Shown: in pieces, positions 1-10,990 of the stretch
Position numbering within the stretch: the first letter of the stretch is position 1
How the letters are laid out: every line of letters begins with the position of its first letter
NCBI GenBank assembly: GCA_022495005.1
Contig: JAGYXB010001608.1
Location: 248,001-312,000 of the forward strand
Source: Rhyacophila brunnea
Lineage: Eukaryota > Arthropoda > Insecta > Trichoptera > Rhyacophilidae
Length of the DNA stretch: 64,000 nt
Direction of reading: 5' to 3'
Notes under the pieces: generated by a model
What the model saw: the letters and a program-made list of their open reading frames with translations, nothing else
What the model was told of the DNA's origin: nothing
Database searches by the model: none
Program-made: the position numbers and the translations under genes

Positions 1-913
1 TTTTTTCATAAAAATAAAAATAAATCATGTCATACTTATATTTTTATTTACATTCTGTTCACAGTCTTGTTTATTTTGTGAAAGCAAGTGTTGTACTGTT
101 GAATAAATACTTGTATATTTTGATAAAATTAGATTCATCTAATTGCCCTACTAATTACTATGTAGGGTAGTCAATGTTACTATCAATTTAAATAATAATT
201 TTCATTTTATTAAATCCTGCGATATATTATTGTATTTCAAAATCATGAATAATTTATTTACCATTTTCTTTAGCAATAGACAATTTTAGATATTTAAAAA
301 ATCGTGACAGTATGTCATTGAAATCGTTTATGTATTTAAATATTTTTTGGTTTGAATAAAATTTTTTTCTTAGAATTTGCATATCGTCTTGATCGGTTAG
401 AAAAGTACCTGAGATTGTTTTAATCCAATGTCACCAGACATGATAGTATTGAAGTTAAGATATGAAAATTGAAAGTTATTTCTCTCTGAATTGTTGAAGA
501 AAATAGTTGAGTTCATCATGTCTAGGTAGTAAGAATGCCCTGCCATTTAATGCGGCCCTCCATTGTGTGGCGTGGACAGGCGAGGACTTGTTTGTTCATT
601 CTCAAAATTGATATTTAATTGAAATGAAGGATTTGAAATAAACTTAACCCAATGAAAATCAGTGTTTTATTTAATCATAATATACGATCGCTTAATGTGC
701 AAACCGGCCAACTCCATTTGGGAAAATTGTTCAGGAAATAGAAAAAACTTAATAATTCAATTATCGAGCGGAATTTAACAATTCCAAAAATATGCTTGGT
801 AACTTTTTTATTTACAAATAAGCTGCACTATGAATTATTATATTACCTACTCTATTTTAGCTTACTTTTTATATATATATAAAGAAAATGTATACAAAGA
901 GAGGAGTTGTTCC
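1..913. other. AT-rich intergenic DNA, no gene seen
   Basis: No reading frame with coding character, no terminal repeats and no RNA-like fold was recognised here. The sequence is AT-rich with scattered homopolymer runs. Confidence 0.5.
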
Positions 914-989
914 GGTACAAGTCAAGAATACAGCGGCAAACACATTTTGAAAATAGCCGATATACTGGATTATATGTTAGGTTAACCCA
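914..989 (+). mobile_element. left arm of the GGTACTG palindromic element (hAT-like)
   Basis: This stretch matches one arm of the palindromic MITEs at 17212-17435 and 36402-36580. It carries the shared segments 'AATACAGCGGCAAACACAT', 'AAAATAGCCGATA' and 'CTGGATTAT.TGTTAGGTTAACC'. Here the opposite arm is missing, and the arm is followed after five bases by a BED-finger reading frame. That arrangement suggests the remains of a larger coding relative of the MITEs. Confidence 0.65.
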
Positions 990-994
990 GTGAC

Positions 995-1228
995 ATGGCT
1001 ACAAAGAAGAAGCAAAGAAAAACAGATGACGAAAACCGTGAATTTAAAATTGAATGGACCAAGAGTTTCGCATTTATTCAAAACTTAAATGGCCTACCGA
1101 CCTATATTATTTGTCGGGAAAAATTGGCGCATAACACGAAGTCAAATTTGGAGGGACACTTTACAACTAAACACGCGTCATTTAGCACTAAGCAGTTAAG
1201 GAACTTTAAAAAACTCATGAAAAATTAA
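995..1228 (+). pseudogene. BED-type zinc-finger fragment of a hAT transposase (GTF2IRD2/ZBED-like N-terminus)
   Basis: A 77-residue frame opens with a lysine-rich tract and continues as 'REFKIEWTKSFAFIQ', then a finger-like segment with Cys in 'YIICREK' and the pair H..H in 'GHFTTKH'. This is the layout of the degenerate BED finger at the N-terminus of hAT transposases and of domesticated GTF2IRD2/ZBED5-type proteins. One expected zinc-binding Cys is not visible, because 'IICREK' has only one. The frame stops just after the finger and no hAT catalytic or dimerisation domain follows, so it is a remnant rather than a working gene. It begins directly after an arm of the GGTACTG palindromic family, which makes 8-bp target duplications as hAT elements do. 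That context supports a hAT origin. Confidence 0.55.
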
Positions 1229-1615
1229 GTTCTGTATTTAATTGCAGAATAAAATCTTCCAACAATGTTAATATTGCATGTTTTGTGGTTAGTAAAGAGA
1301 ATTCAAAGAGAGGAAATCAAGGGTAAGAGCGGCATGCACAGTCTAAGATTTCGATCCTAAGGATAAGTCGCCGAAAAGCATGACTTAACTATAGACAATC
1401 CTGAGTATAGAGTTCAGGAATCCTTAACCATAGACTACTTTTGTTATGAACTCGCCCCCTTCTGTATTACACATGAGTGTAGGACCGTAACAAAAATATC
1501 GATATTTTGAAGTATCAATACTTTATGAAAGATACATCTGTATTTTGCTATTGATAATTTCTTTCGATACGATGGATATATAATAAAATTATAAATAATC
1601 CTTCGCAAACAACCA

Positions 1616-2390
1616 TAAAGGCTAACAGGACTCTAGCCTGGGGAGTCAATCAGATAAGTGAGATAAACACGCATCACAAATTTGCTCTAATACTAAAAAG
1701 TTGCCTGCGCACTATTTTATTTCAACGATTTTAACGTTTTAACAATAGTAGTACGATGCATTTTTTTATTATCGTATATCGATACTTGACATCTCCGCAA
1801 TTCAAATAGATATAAATTCTAATGGTTTTAAGTTTTGTACTATTCCATTTGAATCGTTTTTTGCGACACGGGTATCGCCTTTCAGCATCTTCGGGCACTA
1901 TGCACACTCACCAATGGTAAATACAATTGACACACCGACCCGGGTCGTATGAAAATGACCCATTCACTGCGTCCAACGCAACTGCTGCGTTGCCCATCAG
2001 GTGGCCATTAGATATAATTAGCATGTTATTTAATATAGAGATATATTAAAAAATACACAAAATCACTAAAAATACAGTGAATATCCTTAATTTTACCTCG
2101 AACACCATTTGAATGCTGTATTTAGAAAAAGGTTGCTTGACACATTTTACAACGGTTAATATTTGCTATAAAATAATATATTTTACATCTACCTACCTAT
2201 TTATTTTTATACCTATAGGATTGTTTTCACTATTTTGGCTAAAACACAATAGTGACTTGTAATGTTTTCAAAATACAGCATTCATTTTGAAAACGCTAAC
2301 GCGTCACATTGCTTTTAACCCTAAGTAAACTTAAAAATCCTGGCCTGGGGAGTGGGGGCCCGGTTCAGGTTGTGTGGGCCATCCTTTCCT
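1616..2390 (+). mobile_element. degenerate copy of the CAGTGGCGC-ended element
   Basis: Segments here line up in order with the copies at 14566-15411 and 44121-44840: 'CTCTAGCCTGGGGAGTC', 'AGATAAGTGAGATAAACAC', 'GATACTTGACATCTCC' and 'CTGGCCTGGGGAGTGGGGGC'. The terminal repeats are not recognisable, so this is an old, end-trimmed copy. The 386 bases before it (1229-1615) hold nothing recognisable. Confidence 0.55.
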
Positions 2391-2702
2391 TAAAGGACGA
2401 TCCGTCGATACTTTCTTTCGATATGATACCCATTCCATGTATCGATACTTTTTCAATGGGTAGACAGGTCTATGCACTGTTACTTCGTTTTACGTTTTGA
2501 GTATTACCATGTTAAAAAAATATCTTGCGGTGCCTGTAGAATCACGTATTATGACTTATAACGGAAACATAAACGTATTATAATTAAATATTAATATATA
2601 TTTATAGTTATTGCATTTATAAAATGCAGTAGTCATATTTTTGTCATCGTTTAACAATTATAAAATAATTTACCTAAACTATAGGAAAGAGAATTTTTAA
2701 AT

Positions 2703-2939
2703 ATGGTATTATTTTCAATAGAAAAAAACGAACAAAGCTTTAAGATGATCTTAGCTAAGGACGATGTTTCTGCATTCCGCTCTAAATTGAGAAGTCTTAT
2801 TGATGACAACCTGGAATCGTGCTTAAAATTAAAAACAACATACAAACCTGACTTACCCAAACTTTCCAAGGAGATGCAAAGCCATTATTCACATTGTCGT
2901 CATTGTCATGATTTAATTTTATGGATACCTTACTTATAA
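2703..2939 (+). CDS. uncharacterised short reading frame, possibly an exon or pseudogene fragment
   Basis: This 78-codon frame looks more coding-like than its AT-rich surroundings for about 60 codons. It is rich in Lys, Asp and Leu, with the run 'SAFRSKLRSLIDDNLES' predicted helical, and then degrades into a His/Cys-rich tail. I do not recognise the family. It has no neighbours, no clear splice sites and no terminal repeats around it. It could be a fragment of a transposon protein or a processed gene copy, or it could be chance. Confidence 0.22.
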   Translation: MVLFSIEKNEQSFKMILAKDDVSAFRSKLRSLIDDNLESCLKLKTTYKPDLPKLSKEMQSHYSHCRHCHDLILWIPYL

Positions 2940-2997
2940 TTTAATTTTTATCAATACATAATATCATTATTAAGTATGATATCAAGTTTCATTCAGT

Positions 2998-3154
2998 GTA
3001 TAGGTAAATCGTTTTACAGTGGCACCGTGGGTACGGCAAATGCGGCTTGCAGTTGTAGTGGTATTTTTTGCTAGCATTGAAACAGGCATTGTCGCAAGCA
3101 ATTCAATACACGCGCGAATCGCCTATGGTGCCACTGTAGAATGATTTACCTATA
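2998..3154. mobile_element. short MITE with about 30-bp terminal inverted repeats
   Basis: The left end 'TATAGGTAAATCGTTTTACA' continues into 'GTGGCACCGTGGG'. It is mirrored on the right by 'CCTATGGTGCCACTGTAGAA' followed by 'TGATTTACCTATA'. About 95 bp of non-coding DNA lies between the arms. The terminal TA is compatible with a TA-target (Tc1/mariner-like) MITE. Confidence 0.75.
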
Positions 3155-3314
3155 CCTATAGTTTAATTAACACTTTAAGTTTATTAAGTTAATAAACAGT
3201 GTAGGTACCTACATATTATATAATTTCAGTTTAATAAATTTGGCTCTCAAAAGAAATCTCGATCGTTGTACTGTTGATATTTGGTTCTGTTGACTAATGA
3301 GTTTGCCGACCACT

Positions 3315-3421
3315 GGGTTAACCTAACCAAACCTAAACTAACCCAAACTAACAAATAATCCAGTATATAGGGTATTTTCAAAATGTGTTTGCTGCTGTAT
3401 TCCACATAACCGACTAGAACC
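3315..3421 (-). mobile_element. partial copy of the GGTACTG palindromic element
   Basis: The centre and right arm of the family are recognisable: 'GGTTAACCTAACCAAACCTA', 'AACAAATAATCCAGTATAT', 'TATTTTCAAAATGTGTTTG' and 'CTGTATTCCACATAACCG'. The left arm is eroded. Confidence 0.6.
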
Positions 3422-4221
3422 ATTGTTCCATTTACGATATTGGAAATTTGGCACCTGCAGTTGGCTGTTTTGTATGAAGAACGATAATGCATTTATTTAT
3501 AGGTTTAATAATTTGAAATTTTATGTGAGCATATAAAACATCTTTACAACAAAATGCCATCAAAATTACATTTTTGGTCAAAAGTCAGAGTTGGCAGTTT
3601 TTTATTTCTTTTACATCACTACTATCACAGTATTTGTTTACAAATAACTGCAGCTCTATTCTAGCATTTGTGTTTACTGTTAACATGACTTCTAGAATAG
3701 GTATAGTGTTTGAGATAACCATTTGTGATTCGCACATAGATGATCGATGAATTATTAACATGGAATTCTAATTACATTTGTATAATCTAATCTACATTGA
3801 ATAATTAATACTGACAAGCACACACATGCAATATTAAACATCAATCATCTGATATGTCATCGTAATCAAAATGGGGTGAATAAATTCTTAATTATAATAT
3901 ACTAGCGGAAACCAGCTGGCAGTAGCTCCGTTTATAAAAGTTCGTTTTGGCGTTGTAGCCACATAGCAGTGGCAAAGGGCGGCGGTATTATCTGACCGCT
4001 TTACTTATGCACGCGGTGCGTGGCGCTGTATGTATTTCCTGTTTGAACATGTCACGAAAAAAAGATTGCCCCAGAGTTTGAAAATTTTAAATTCTCTAAT
4101 ACTTAAAAAGGTTTTACAAAACATTAAATTTAATGTATCTTTAAAATAATAAGTAAATCAGTTAAAATATTTTTATATGAATATATTTATTTATTCACAA
4201 TATAAAAACCAATTTAACACA
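3422..4221. other. intergenic DNA, no gene seen
   Basis: No coding frame is convincing here. A short patch at about 3903-4075 is less AT-rich than its surroundings ('GCAGTGGCAAAGGGCGGCGG') and may be transposon debris, but I could not assign it. Confidence 0.4.
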
Positions 4222-4442
4222 AAATTATACTGACTAGCTGAGCCAGCTGGCTCTCGCCAGTCTGTCTCGCTAGGTCTTGCAGACAGCTTTTCGTCATAAT
4301 GAATTGGTGTTGGATTTTAATATAATTGTAAAGTATGTATAGACAGTGCCATAGTTTTCCCTTCGGGATGGATTTTCATTCACATCAGACAGTTTGACAT
4401 TTCGCTGATTTGTCAGTTTTACGATTTGCATGTCGTCATTGC
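4222..4442 (+). repeat. repeat module A, copy 1
   Basis: About 220 bp is shared with 50638-50848. Common segments include 'CTGGCTCTCGCCAGTCTGTC', 'CGCTAGGTCTTGCAGACAGC', 'TTTTCCCTTCGGGATGGATT' and 'TTTACGAT.TGCATGTCGTCA'. In this copy it immediately precedes the LINE endonuclease frame and could be the LINE 5' UTR. In the other copy it sits just inside a TAA-flanked DNA element with no LINE sequence behind it. Confidence 0.8.
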
Positions 4443-5190
4443 CCTCATATCCCTAGTAATCATCATGGCTGGAAAATCAAATTGCATGGCCCTCAGTCCC
4501 CGGCAGGCCTTAAATGGTCAGAGGGTGCTAAGGATCCTCGGGCCGGCTATGAAGATTGCGACCTGGAATGTGCGATCTATGTTTAAAAGTGGAAAATTGC
4601 AAAACGTTATTATGGAAATGAATCGGTTAAAATTAGACATCATTGGTATCAGCGAAGTGAAGTGGAAGGGAAATGGCAGATTTAAAACTAACAACGGCAC
4701 CTTGTATTACTCGGGAAATGATGATAACCACCATCGAAATGGAGTGGGTATCATAGTGACCGATAAAATTAACAGATCGGTCAATAGTTGTGTTCCCTAC
4801 TCTGACAGAGTAATGCTATTACAACTCAAATCATGGATGGGTAATGTTAATATAATACAGGTGTACGCTCCAACTGCCGACAAAGATGACGATGTTATAG
4901 AAGAATTCTATCAACGGATAAATGAAATTCTAAAATCGACGAAAGATAATGAAGTTACCTTGATTATAGGAGATTTCAACGCAAAGATTGGTAAAGGTAA
5001 AAGTGGAGAGTTAGTAGGAGAATTTGGTCTAGGACAAAGAAATGATCAAGGAGAAAGATTATTACAATTTTGCCAGGAACAGAGTATGGTTGTTTGTAAC
5101 ACATTATTCAAACTTCCAGCAAGCCGATTGTATACATGGAAATCCCCACAAGATGATGGCAATAACATTGCAAGAAATCAAATAGACTAT
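4426..5190 (+). pseudogene. LINE endonuclease domain (EEP fold), 5' part of the RTE ORF
   Basis: This is the DNA-nicking endonuclease of an RTE-type LINE, which starts target-primed reverse transcription. Visible signatures are 'KIATWNVRSM' (Asn), 'IIGISEVKWKG' (metal-binding Glu), 'IIQVYAPTADKD' (Tyr-Ala-Pro) and 'LIIGDFNAKIG' (Asp/Asn pair). The final Ser-Asp-His signature lies beyond the LTR insertion, near 8210-8240. The family normally begins at the Met before 'KIATWNVR' (4549). The frame is open from 4426, so about 41 upstream codons may be 5' UTR read-through or a true N-terminal extension. The endonuclease frame has no stops before 5190; its only break is the LTR insertion. Confidence 0.88.
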
Positions 5191-5914
5191 TGATACCAGA
5201 TGGAAATCTCCCACAGGAGACTACCTCAAAGGGCGGACCGAACCATCATATTTCCCAAAATACCACAGCCTACGTCCACTCTTCGCGGTGATCGCAACCC
5301 TCGGCCGAGCGGAACCCGTCTCCTTGAAATTCAAATTCGTCAAACTCCCGCCAAAACAGACGCGGCCTACCGATAGCGCCGCCACCGGTCAATTTGTCGG
5401 TAAAACAGGGAGGTTCGCGACCGAGAGCGGGATGACGCCGAATCTGACGGTTGAACACCATTTGAACACGCGCGAAAAGCTCCTTCTTCGATTGGCCGCC
5501 GGACAGCGAGCATCATCTCTGCTCGCCTCGGACGCGAAGCCAAGATACATATCCCGCCAAAAGGACCGCGTCGGCAGACTTCTTAAGCATCTCCAGGAAA
5601 TAAAGGACCACATCGGCAGCACGCCAAGCCGCAAGCCCCGATCCTATCTCCCATCGGACAGCGAGCATCGCCTCGGATGCCAAGCATCAGCAGCTAGGAC
5701 GCAAAGAAGCCACGTTTGCAGCCCGCCAATTACCAACCGACCGCCAACGACGACAATAACCTGTATCGTATCTGTAACGACTACCCTGCAATACGATGAA
5801 ATAAACCAGCCTTGACCAAATACCCCGTGCGTTTCTGTCCCCCACCCCCGCTTTGACCTTGACGTTATCACGGCCTGCCATCTCCGCTTCAGAGCGCGCA
5901 GAAGGCCGGTGATA
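5191..5914 (+). repeat. 5' LTR of the GC-rich non-autonomous element
   Basis: The LTR starts 'TGATACCAGATGGAAATC' and ends 'GAAGGCCGGTGATA'. It matches the 3' LTR almost exactly over the first ~500 bases and the last ~50. It differs strongly in between (about 5693-5860). It also has an extra 11-bp 'CATTTGAACAC'-type repeat near 5458-5470 that the other LTR lacks. Confidence 0.85.
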
Positions 5915-7442
5915 AGTTGATCGCCGTCAACGTGGGGCTTGTGGGCAGGATTGTGTCCACCGGAGCCAGCATCGACCCTGAGATACGCCAGCAGAGTGAG
6001 TACAACTGTGAACTTCCTCAAGCAGTGACATTTGCGAGTACTCACTCTACCGGGGGAGAAACACACGGCCGGTATTTACAATGTCAAATTGACCTTGTTT
6101 CGCGCGTGCAATCGCAACATCGAGACACGCGGCGATACGTTCCTCGCAGCGGAAATGACACACGAGATCGCGCGGAACGTACTCCCGCAAGTTCATTCGA
6201 TGTGGAAAGCATAGCCAGACACTGCTGGGGGGCCGCGCAAAAAACCGCGTGGTCCCGAAACCTGGACATCAGCACTCCAGTGGCGCCCGACAACAGCATC
6301 ATGGACATCGGCTCCATCGCAAGACGTGACAGCAGCATCGTTATGTTCCTCCGACCAGCGGTATCATCCGTCGACCCTGGCCCACGGAGGAATACGTAAG
6401 ATGTCATGGCCAACGGCGTCGCGACGCTACACGGAGATGCCCCGGCTACCGACGCCGACGCTCTTCGTGACCGACGTCACCCAGCACAGCGAGGTGCCAG
6501 CCAACGGCGCTCGTACCTCAAACCCAGGCGAAACATCTGCCACCAGCGCGGATGTCTCGCCTAGCATAACCACTAGCCTTATCAAGCCTAGCGAGTCTTA
6601 ACGCACTGGAAGACGACACTCCTCGCAAAGACCCAAGGTCAAGCTTCAGTACCAAACCCCATAACCAGCCGCTTACCATTTGGCACCGGCGTTATCACGG
6701 AGTGCCCCGGCGCGACGCCCGGCACCTTCATGATATACCTTACGGCAGACCGAGGTTGGTCGCCTGGTCTCTGGTTGCCCAACCGGCGGTGACCAGCAGA
6801 TACATCAGACACCGCCTCAATCGCCGACGGCCCAAGGCTACATCGGATCTGCAACCTGAGGGACCAAGAAGACTGAAGCGGAAGCCAAGATTCCAGGGAC
6901 GCAGCAAGACCCCAGCATTAATCGACCAACAAGACAAACATCCGACGCCAGAGAGGATGTCACGCCCGCCTTAAAACTACGACACCTATGGCCAAACCGC
7001 TTCGACGCCTTGGACGTGCGAGAAGACGACGCTCAAGAACTCAAGGTCCCACTTCCAACACCAGACCCCATCACCAGACGTCTATTCTTGGAACCGGCGC
7101 TATCACGGAGTGTCCCTGACTGACATGTCTGACACCTCCGCGAAAACCTCACGAGGAAGCTGAGATTGGTGCCCTGGTCTCTAGTCACACAATGGCGGCG
7201 ACTAGCAGGCGCAACAGGTCCCACCTCACTCTTCGACGGCCCAAGGATGCGATGAGCTGGTCGATTCGAGGGAACCACCATGTGGAAGTGGAAACCTCAG
7301 CAGTTTTGACACGAAAGAGCCTCAAGCACGCCAAGACCATCGGACGCGTCAAAGCTGCACAGAGGTGAACCGGCCCTCAAGGACAAGCGACGGTAGGCTG
7401 ATGGAAAAGACGACGTTTCGGTCGTTTCCCGGAGAGGTCGTT
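5915..7442 (+). repeat. interior of the LTR element with an old internal duplication
   Basis: No retroviral protein is recognisable. Two blocks, about 6600-6960 and 7010-7330, follow the same order of motifs: 'CAAGGTC', 'CAGACCCCAT/CAAACCCCAT', 'GGCACCGGCGTTATCACGGA' against 'GGAACCGGCGCTATCACGGA', 'CCTGGTCTCT' and 'CGACGGCCCAAGG'. This is a diverged tandem duplication with a period near 400 bp. Long open frames on both strands reflect the high GC content rather than genes. Confidence 0.65.
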
Positions 7443-8141
7443 TGATACCAGATGGAAATCTCCCACAGGAGACTACCTCAAAGGGCGGACCGAACCATCA
7501 TATTTCCCAAAATACCACAGCCTACGTCCACTCTTCGCGGTGATCGCAACCCTCGGCCGAGCGGAACCCGTCTCCTTGAAATTCAAATTCGTCAGAATCC
7601 CGCCAAAACAGACGCGGCCTACCGATAGCGCCGCCACCGGTCAATTTGTCGGTAAAACAGGGAGGTTCGCGACCGAGAGCGGGATGACGCCGAATCTGAC
7701 GGTTGAACACGCGCGAAAAGCTTCTTCTTCGATTGGCCGCCGGACAGCGAGCATCGTCTCTGCTCGCCTTGGACGCGAAGCCAAGATACATATCCCGCCA
7801 AAAGGACCGCGTCGGCAGACTTCTTAAGCATCTCCAGGAAATAAAGGACCACATCGGCAGCACGCCAAGCCGCAAGCCCCGATCCTATCTCCCATCGGAC
7901 AGCGAGCATCGCCTCGGATGCCAAGCATCAGCAGCCTGGGGCGCCGAAATACGTTTTCAGCCGCCCAATTTACCAACCACGACCGCCAGCGGCAGTAATA
8001 ACCTGTATGGTATCTGTAGCGACTACCCGCAATCGATAAATAAATACATGTGATAAATACCCGTGCGTTTTATCCCCACACGTAGCCAGCGTTATCACGG
8101 CCTGCCATCTCCGCTTCAGAGCGCGCAGAAGGCCGGTGATA
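7443..8141 (+). repeat. 3' LTR of the GC-rich non-autonomous element
   Basis: A direct copy of 5191-5914, starting TGATACCAG after 'GGAGAGGTCGTT' and ending GGTGATA before the CTAT duplication. The segment around 7938-8095 has diverged from the 5' LTR well beyond the rest. Confidence 0.85.
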
Positions 8142-8145
8142 CTAT

Positions 8146-10333
8146 AATATATTATTAATTCGCAATCGTTACAGAAATAGCGTAACATCTACTAAAACAT
8201 ATCCAGGTACTGACATCTCATCTGACCACAATCCTGTTGTAGCTACAGTAAAAATTAGAATCAAAAGATTACTGAGGGAACCACGCGCAACCCAATGTGT
8301 TGATATTAATCAACTGAAGGATCCCGAAGTCAAACAACAAGTAAAAAGTGCAGTGAACACAGAAATAGAACAAATAAAAACTTCAGTCATTACATCCTCT
8401 GACATAACAGACAAGTGGGACAGGACAAAAGATGTGTTCTCCGTATCTAATAATCAATTAGAATATAAAAGAACAGCTAAGAAGCAAAAATGGATGACAG
8501 ATGAGATTCTGTCATTAATGGACGAAAGAAGAAAATGGAAAAATAAAAATGAAACTCAATGTAGGAGAATTCATAATACCATAAAAAGTAAAATTCGTAC
8601 AGCTAAAGAAGAATGGATGTCCGACCAATGCAAAGAAATTGAAAATCTCCAACGAAAATACGATTCCTTTAATATGCACAAGAAGATAAAGGAAACATTG
8701 GGAATTACGAAAGGAACCTCATCAACTATCTTGAAAGACGAAGATGGGCGTATTATATTAGATATAGAAAAGAACTGACTCGTTGGAAGACATATATTGA
8801 AAATCTGTTTGATGATGATAGGCATCTATTGGCTATACTTTTAATGAATGTGAACAAGCCCCATGCATAAATAGGGCAGAAATAATAAACGCAATACGAA
8901 ATTCTAAAAATGGTAAAGCTGTCGGCCCTGATAATATTTACAACGAAATGATAAAATTATTAGAAGAAGATCAATTAAAAATTCTCGTTGATTTGTTTAA
9001 TAAAATTTATGAAACGGGTATAATTCCCGATGATTGGTTGAAATCGACATTCATCACTCTACCAAAAAAGGCGAATGCATAGGAGTGCAGCGAGTTTAGA
9101 ACAATAAGTTTGATGAGCCACATGTTAAAAATTGTATTAAAAATCATCCATAATAGGATTTTTCGAAAATGCGAAGAAGTGGTTTGAGCACTCGCGAAGC
9201 ACTTTTCAGCTTGAATGTTCTAGTGCAAAGATGCCTAGATGTTAATGTTGATGTTTATATGTGTTTCATCGATTACGAGAAAGCATTCGATACTGTTAGG
9301 CATCCTAAACTTCTCGAACTCTTACAGGAGAAAGGCACCGATGCAAGAGACATTCAACTGATAGCTAACTTATATTGGAATCAAACAGCGAATATTAAGA
9401 TTGAAAACGAAATCAGTGGAGAGGTAAAAATTCGTCGCGGTGTAAGACAGGGGTGTATATTATCACCTTTGCTATTTAACATGTACTCGGAAGCTATTTT
9501 CAAGGAAGCCTTATAACGTGAATCGGTGGGTATTATGGTTAATGGCAAACATATTAACAATATACGATATGCCGATGATACTGTGCTGATTGCTGATAGT
9601 TTAAAGGTTTACATCAACTAGTAGAAACGGTTAATGAGGTCAGTAATTCTTATGGTTTAAAAATGAACCTCAAGAAAACAAAACTATTACTAGTATCAAA
9701 AACAGCGACCCCAGACACCAACACAAATTTTGTCATTAACAGCGAACCAATCGAACGTGTGACCCATTATAAATATTTAGGTACATGGGTCAATGAGAAA
9801 TGGGACCAATCTCAGGAAATAAAAACTAGAATTGAGATCGCAAGGAGTGCCTTTCTCAAAATGAGACGTCTCCTTAGCAATCGAGATCTTAACCTAGGTC
9901 TGAGACTGCGTATGGTACGTTGTTATGTGCTCTCAATTCTTTTCTATGGTATGGAAGTATGGACGCTAAACCAAGAGATGTCACGGAGACTTGGAAGCTT
10001 TCGAGATGTGGCTGTATAGACGCATCCTCAAAATTCCTTGGACTGACCGGGTGACAAATGTTGAAGTTCTCAATCGAATGGGGAAGGACCGAGAAGTTCT
10101 ACGTAGTATCAAAACCAGGAAACTACAATACCTCGGCCACATTATGAGAGGACAAAAATACAGCATTCCCCAGCTTGCCATTCAAGGAAAAATCAATGGG
10201 AAGCGTAGCAGAGGATAGCGCCGCATTTCGTGGCTTAAGAACCTCCGTGATTGGTACGAGCGCAGCTCCACCAAACTGTTCCGGGTGGCAGACGACAAAG
10301 ATAAGATCGCCTTGATGGTGGCCGACCTCCGCT
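8146..10333 (+). pseudogene. RTE reverse transcriptase and C-terminal region, multiply disrupted
   Basis: This is the continuation of the LINE ORF after the LTR insertion. It first completes the endonuclease ('SSDHNPVV'). It then gives RT blocks in order: 'KNGKAVGPDNIYNEM' (about 8910), 'CFIDYEKAFDTVRH' (about 9265), 'GVRQGCILSPLLFN' (about 9440), the catalytic 'YADDTVLIADS' (about 9570), and 'YKYLGTWV' (about 9770). The C-terminal region 'RILKIPWTDRVTN..VL' and 'KLQYLGHIMRG' follows. In-frame stops or shifts are seen near 8776, 9079, 9514, 9620, 9990 and 10216, so no active enzyme can be made. Confidence 0.88.
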
Positions 10334-10949
10334 AGGGGATGGCACAATAAGAAGAAGAATTGCCAATAAAAATTTCTATGTCTATTCTGAAGACATTCTA
10401 TTACCTTCATTAATACCTTCATTATAAGAAGATTCTATTACCTTCACAATATCGTCTGACACCACTTCAGGCTGCTAGGCCTAGCAGAACAGCTGGCAAT
10501 CGCCGATTGCTACCAATGACATTTTAAGTTTAATACAATATATGTGTAGGTATGTGCACTTAAATATGATAAATAATTATACATCTCAATCATTTGAATA
10601 TACAGCAATATATTATGTGATTATCATAAAAACGATCCAATATAACGTGAATATTAATCTCTTTCGGATCCCAATTACATAATAGAAAAAGGTTAGCAGC
10701 ATGAAAATAAATTTAAATATTATTTTGTTTCATTGTCTATAAAAAATAAATGCTTGCAGCCATAGAATAATATTTAAAAAATCAAATTTTGAATTAAAAA
10801 TTAACCTTAAACAATATAGTTTCCCGATGCGGGACATTCATATCGAGACAAATATTGATAAATAATAAAGTAATACATATTATATCTGAGAGGAATAGAC
10901 CAATTCTGATAAGAATAGGAATTTATAAGACCTAAAGATGTGCTTAAAT

Positions 10950-10958
10950 CAGCTTAAA

Positions 10959-10990
<32 letters not shown>

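Larger units (their letters stand above)
5191..8141 (+). mobile_element. non-autonomous LTR retrotransposon, GC-rich, inserted in the LINE
   Basis: Two direct LTRs (5191-5914 and 7443-8141) flank a 1.5 kb interior with no recognisable gag, protease, reverse transcriptase or integrase. The element starts with TGATACC and ends with GGTGATA. The 4-bp duplication CTAT flanks it at 5187-5190 and 8142-8145. Removing the element with one CTAT restores the LINE frame through 'NQIDYNILLIRNRY'. Just inside the left LTR, 'CGTCAACGTGGGGC' resembles the downstream part of a 'TGGCGCCCAACGTG' primer-binding site. The whole element is far richer in G and C than the surrounding DNA. It must be moved by enzymes of another element (TRIM/LARD type). 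Confidence 0.85.
4426..10361 (+). mobile_element. RTE-clade non-LTR retrotransposon, broken, split by an LTR element
   Basis: An apurinic-type endonuclease is followed by a reverse transcriptase and a short C-terminal region, ending in a simple GAAGAAGAA tail near 10351-10359. That order, and similarity to 'craniofacial development protein 2-like' endonucleases, mark the RTE/BovB-type group. The reading frame is interrupted at 5190 by a 2.95 kb LTR element and resumes at 8146 in the same frame once one CTAT is removed. Beyond the insertion the LINE has several stops and frameshifts, so it is dead. Confidence 0.85.

Noticed and set aside
5288..5815. Long open frames on both strands across 5270-8053, up to 175 codons
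   Set aside because: They lie in the LTRs and interior of a GC-rich non-coding element, differ between the two LTR copies, and show no domain. High GC lowers stop frequency.
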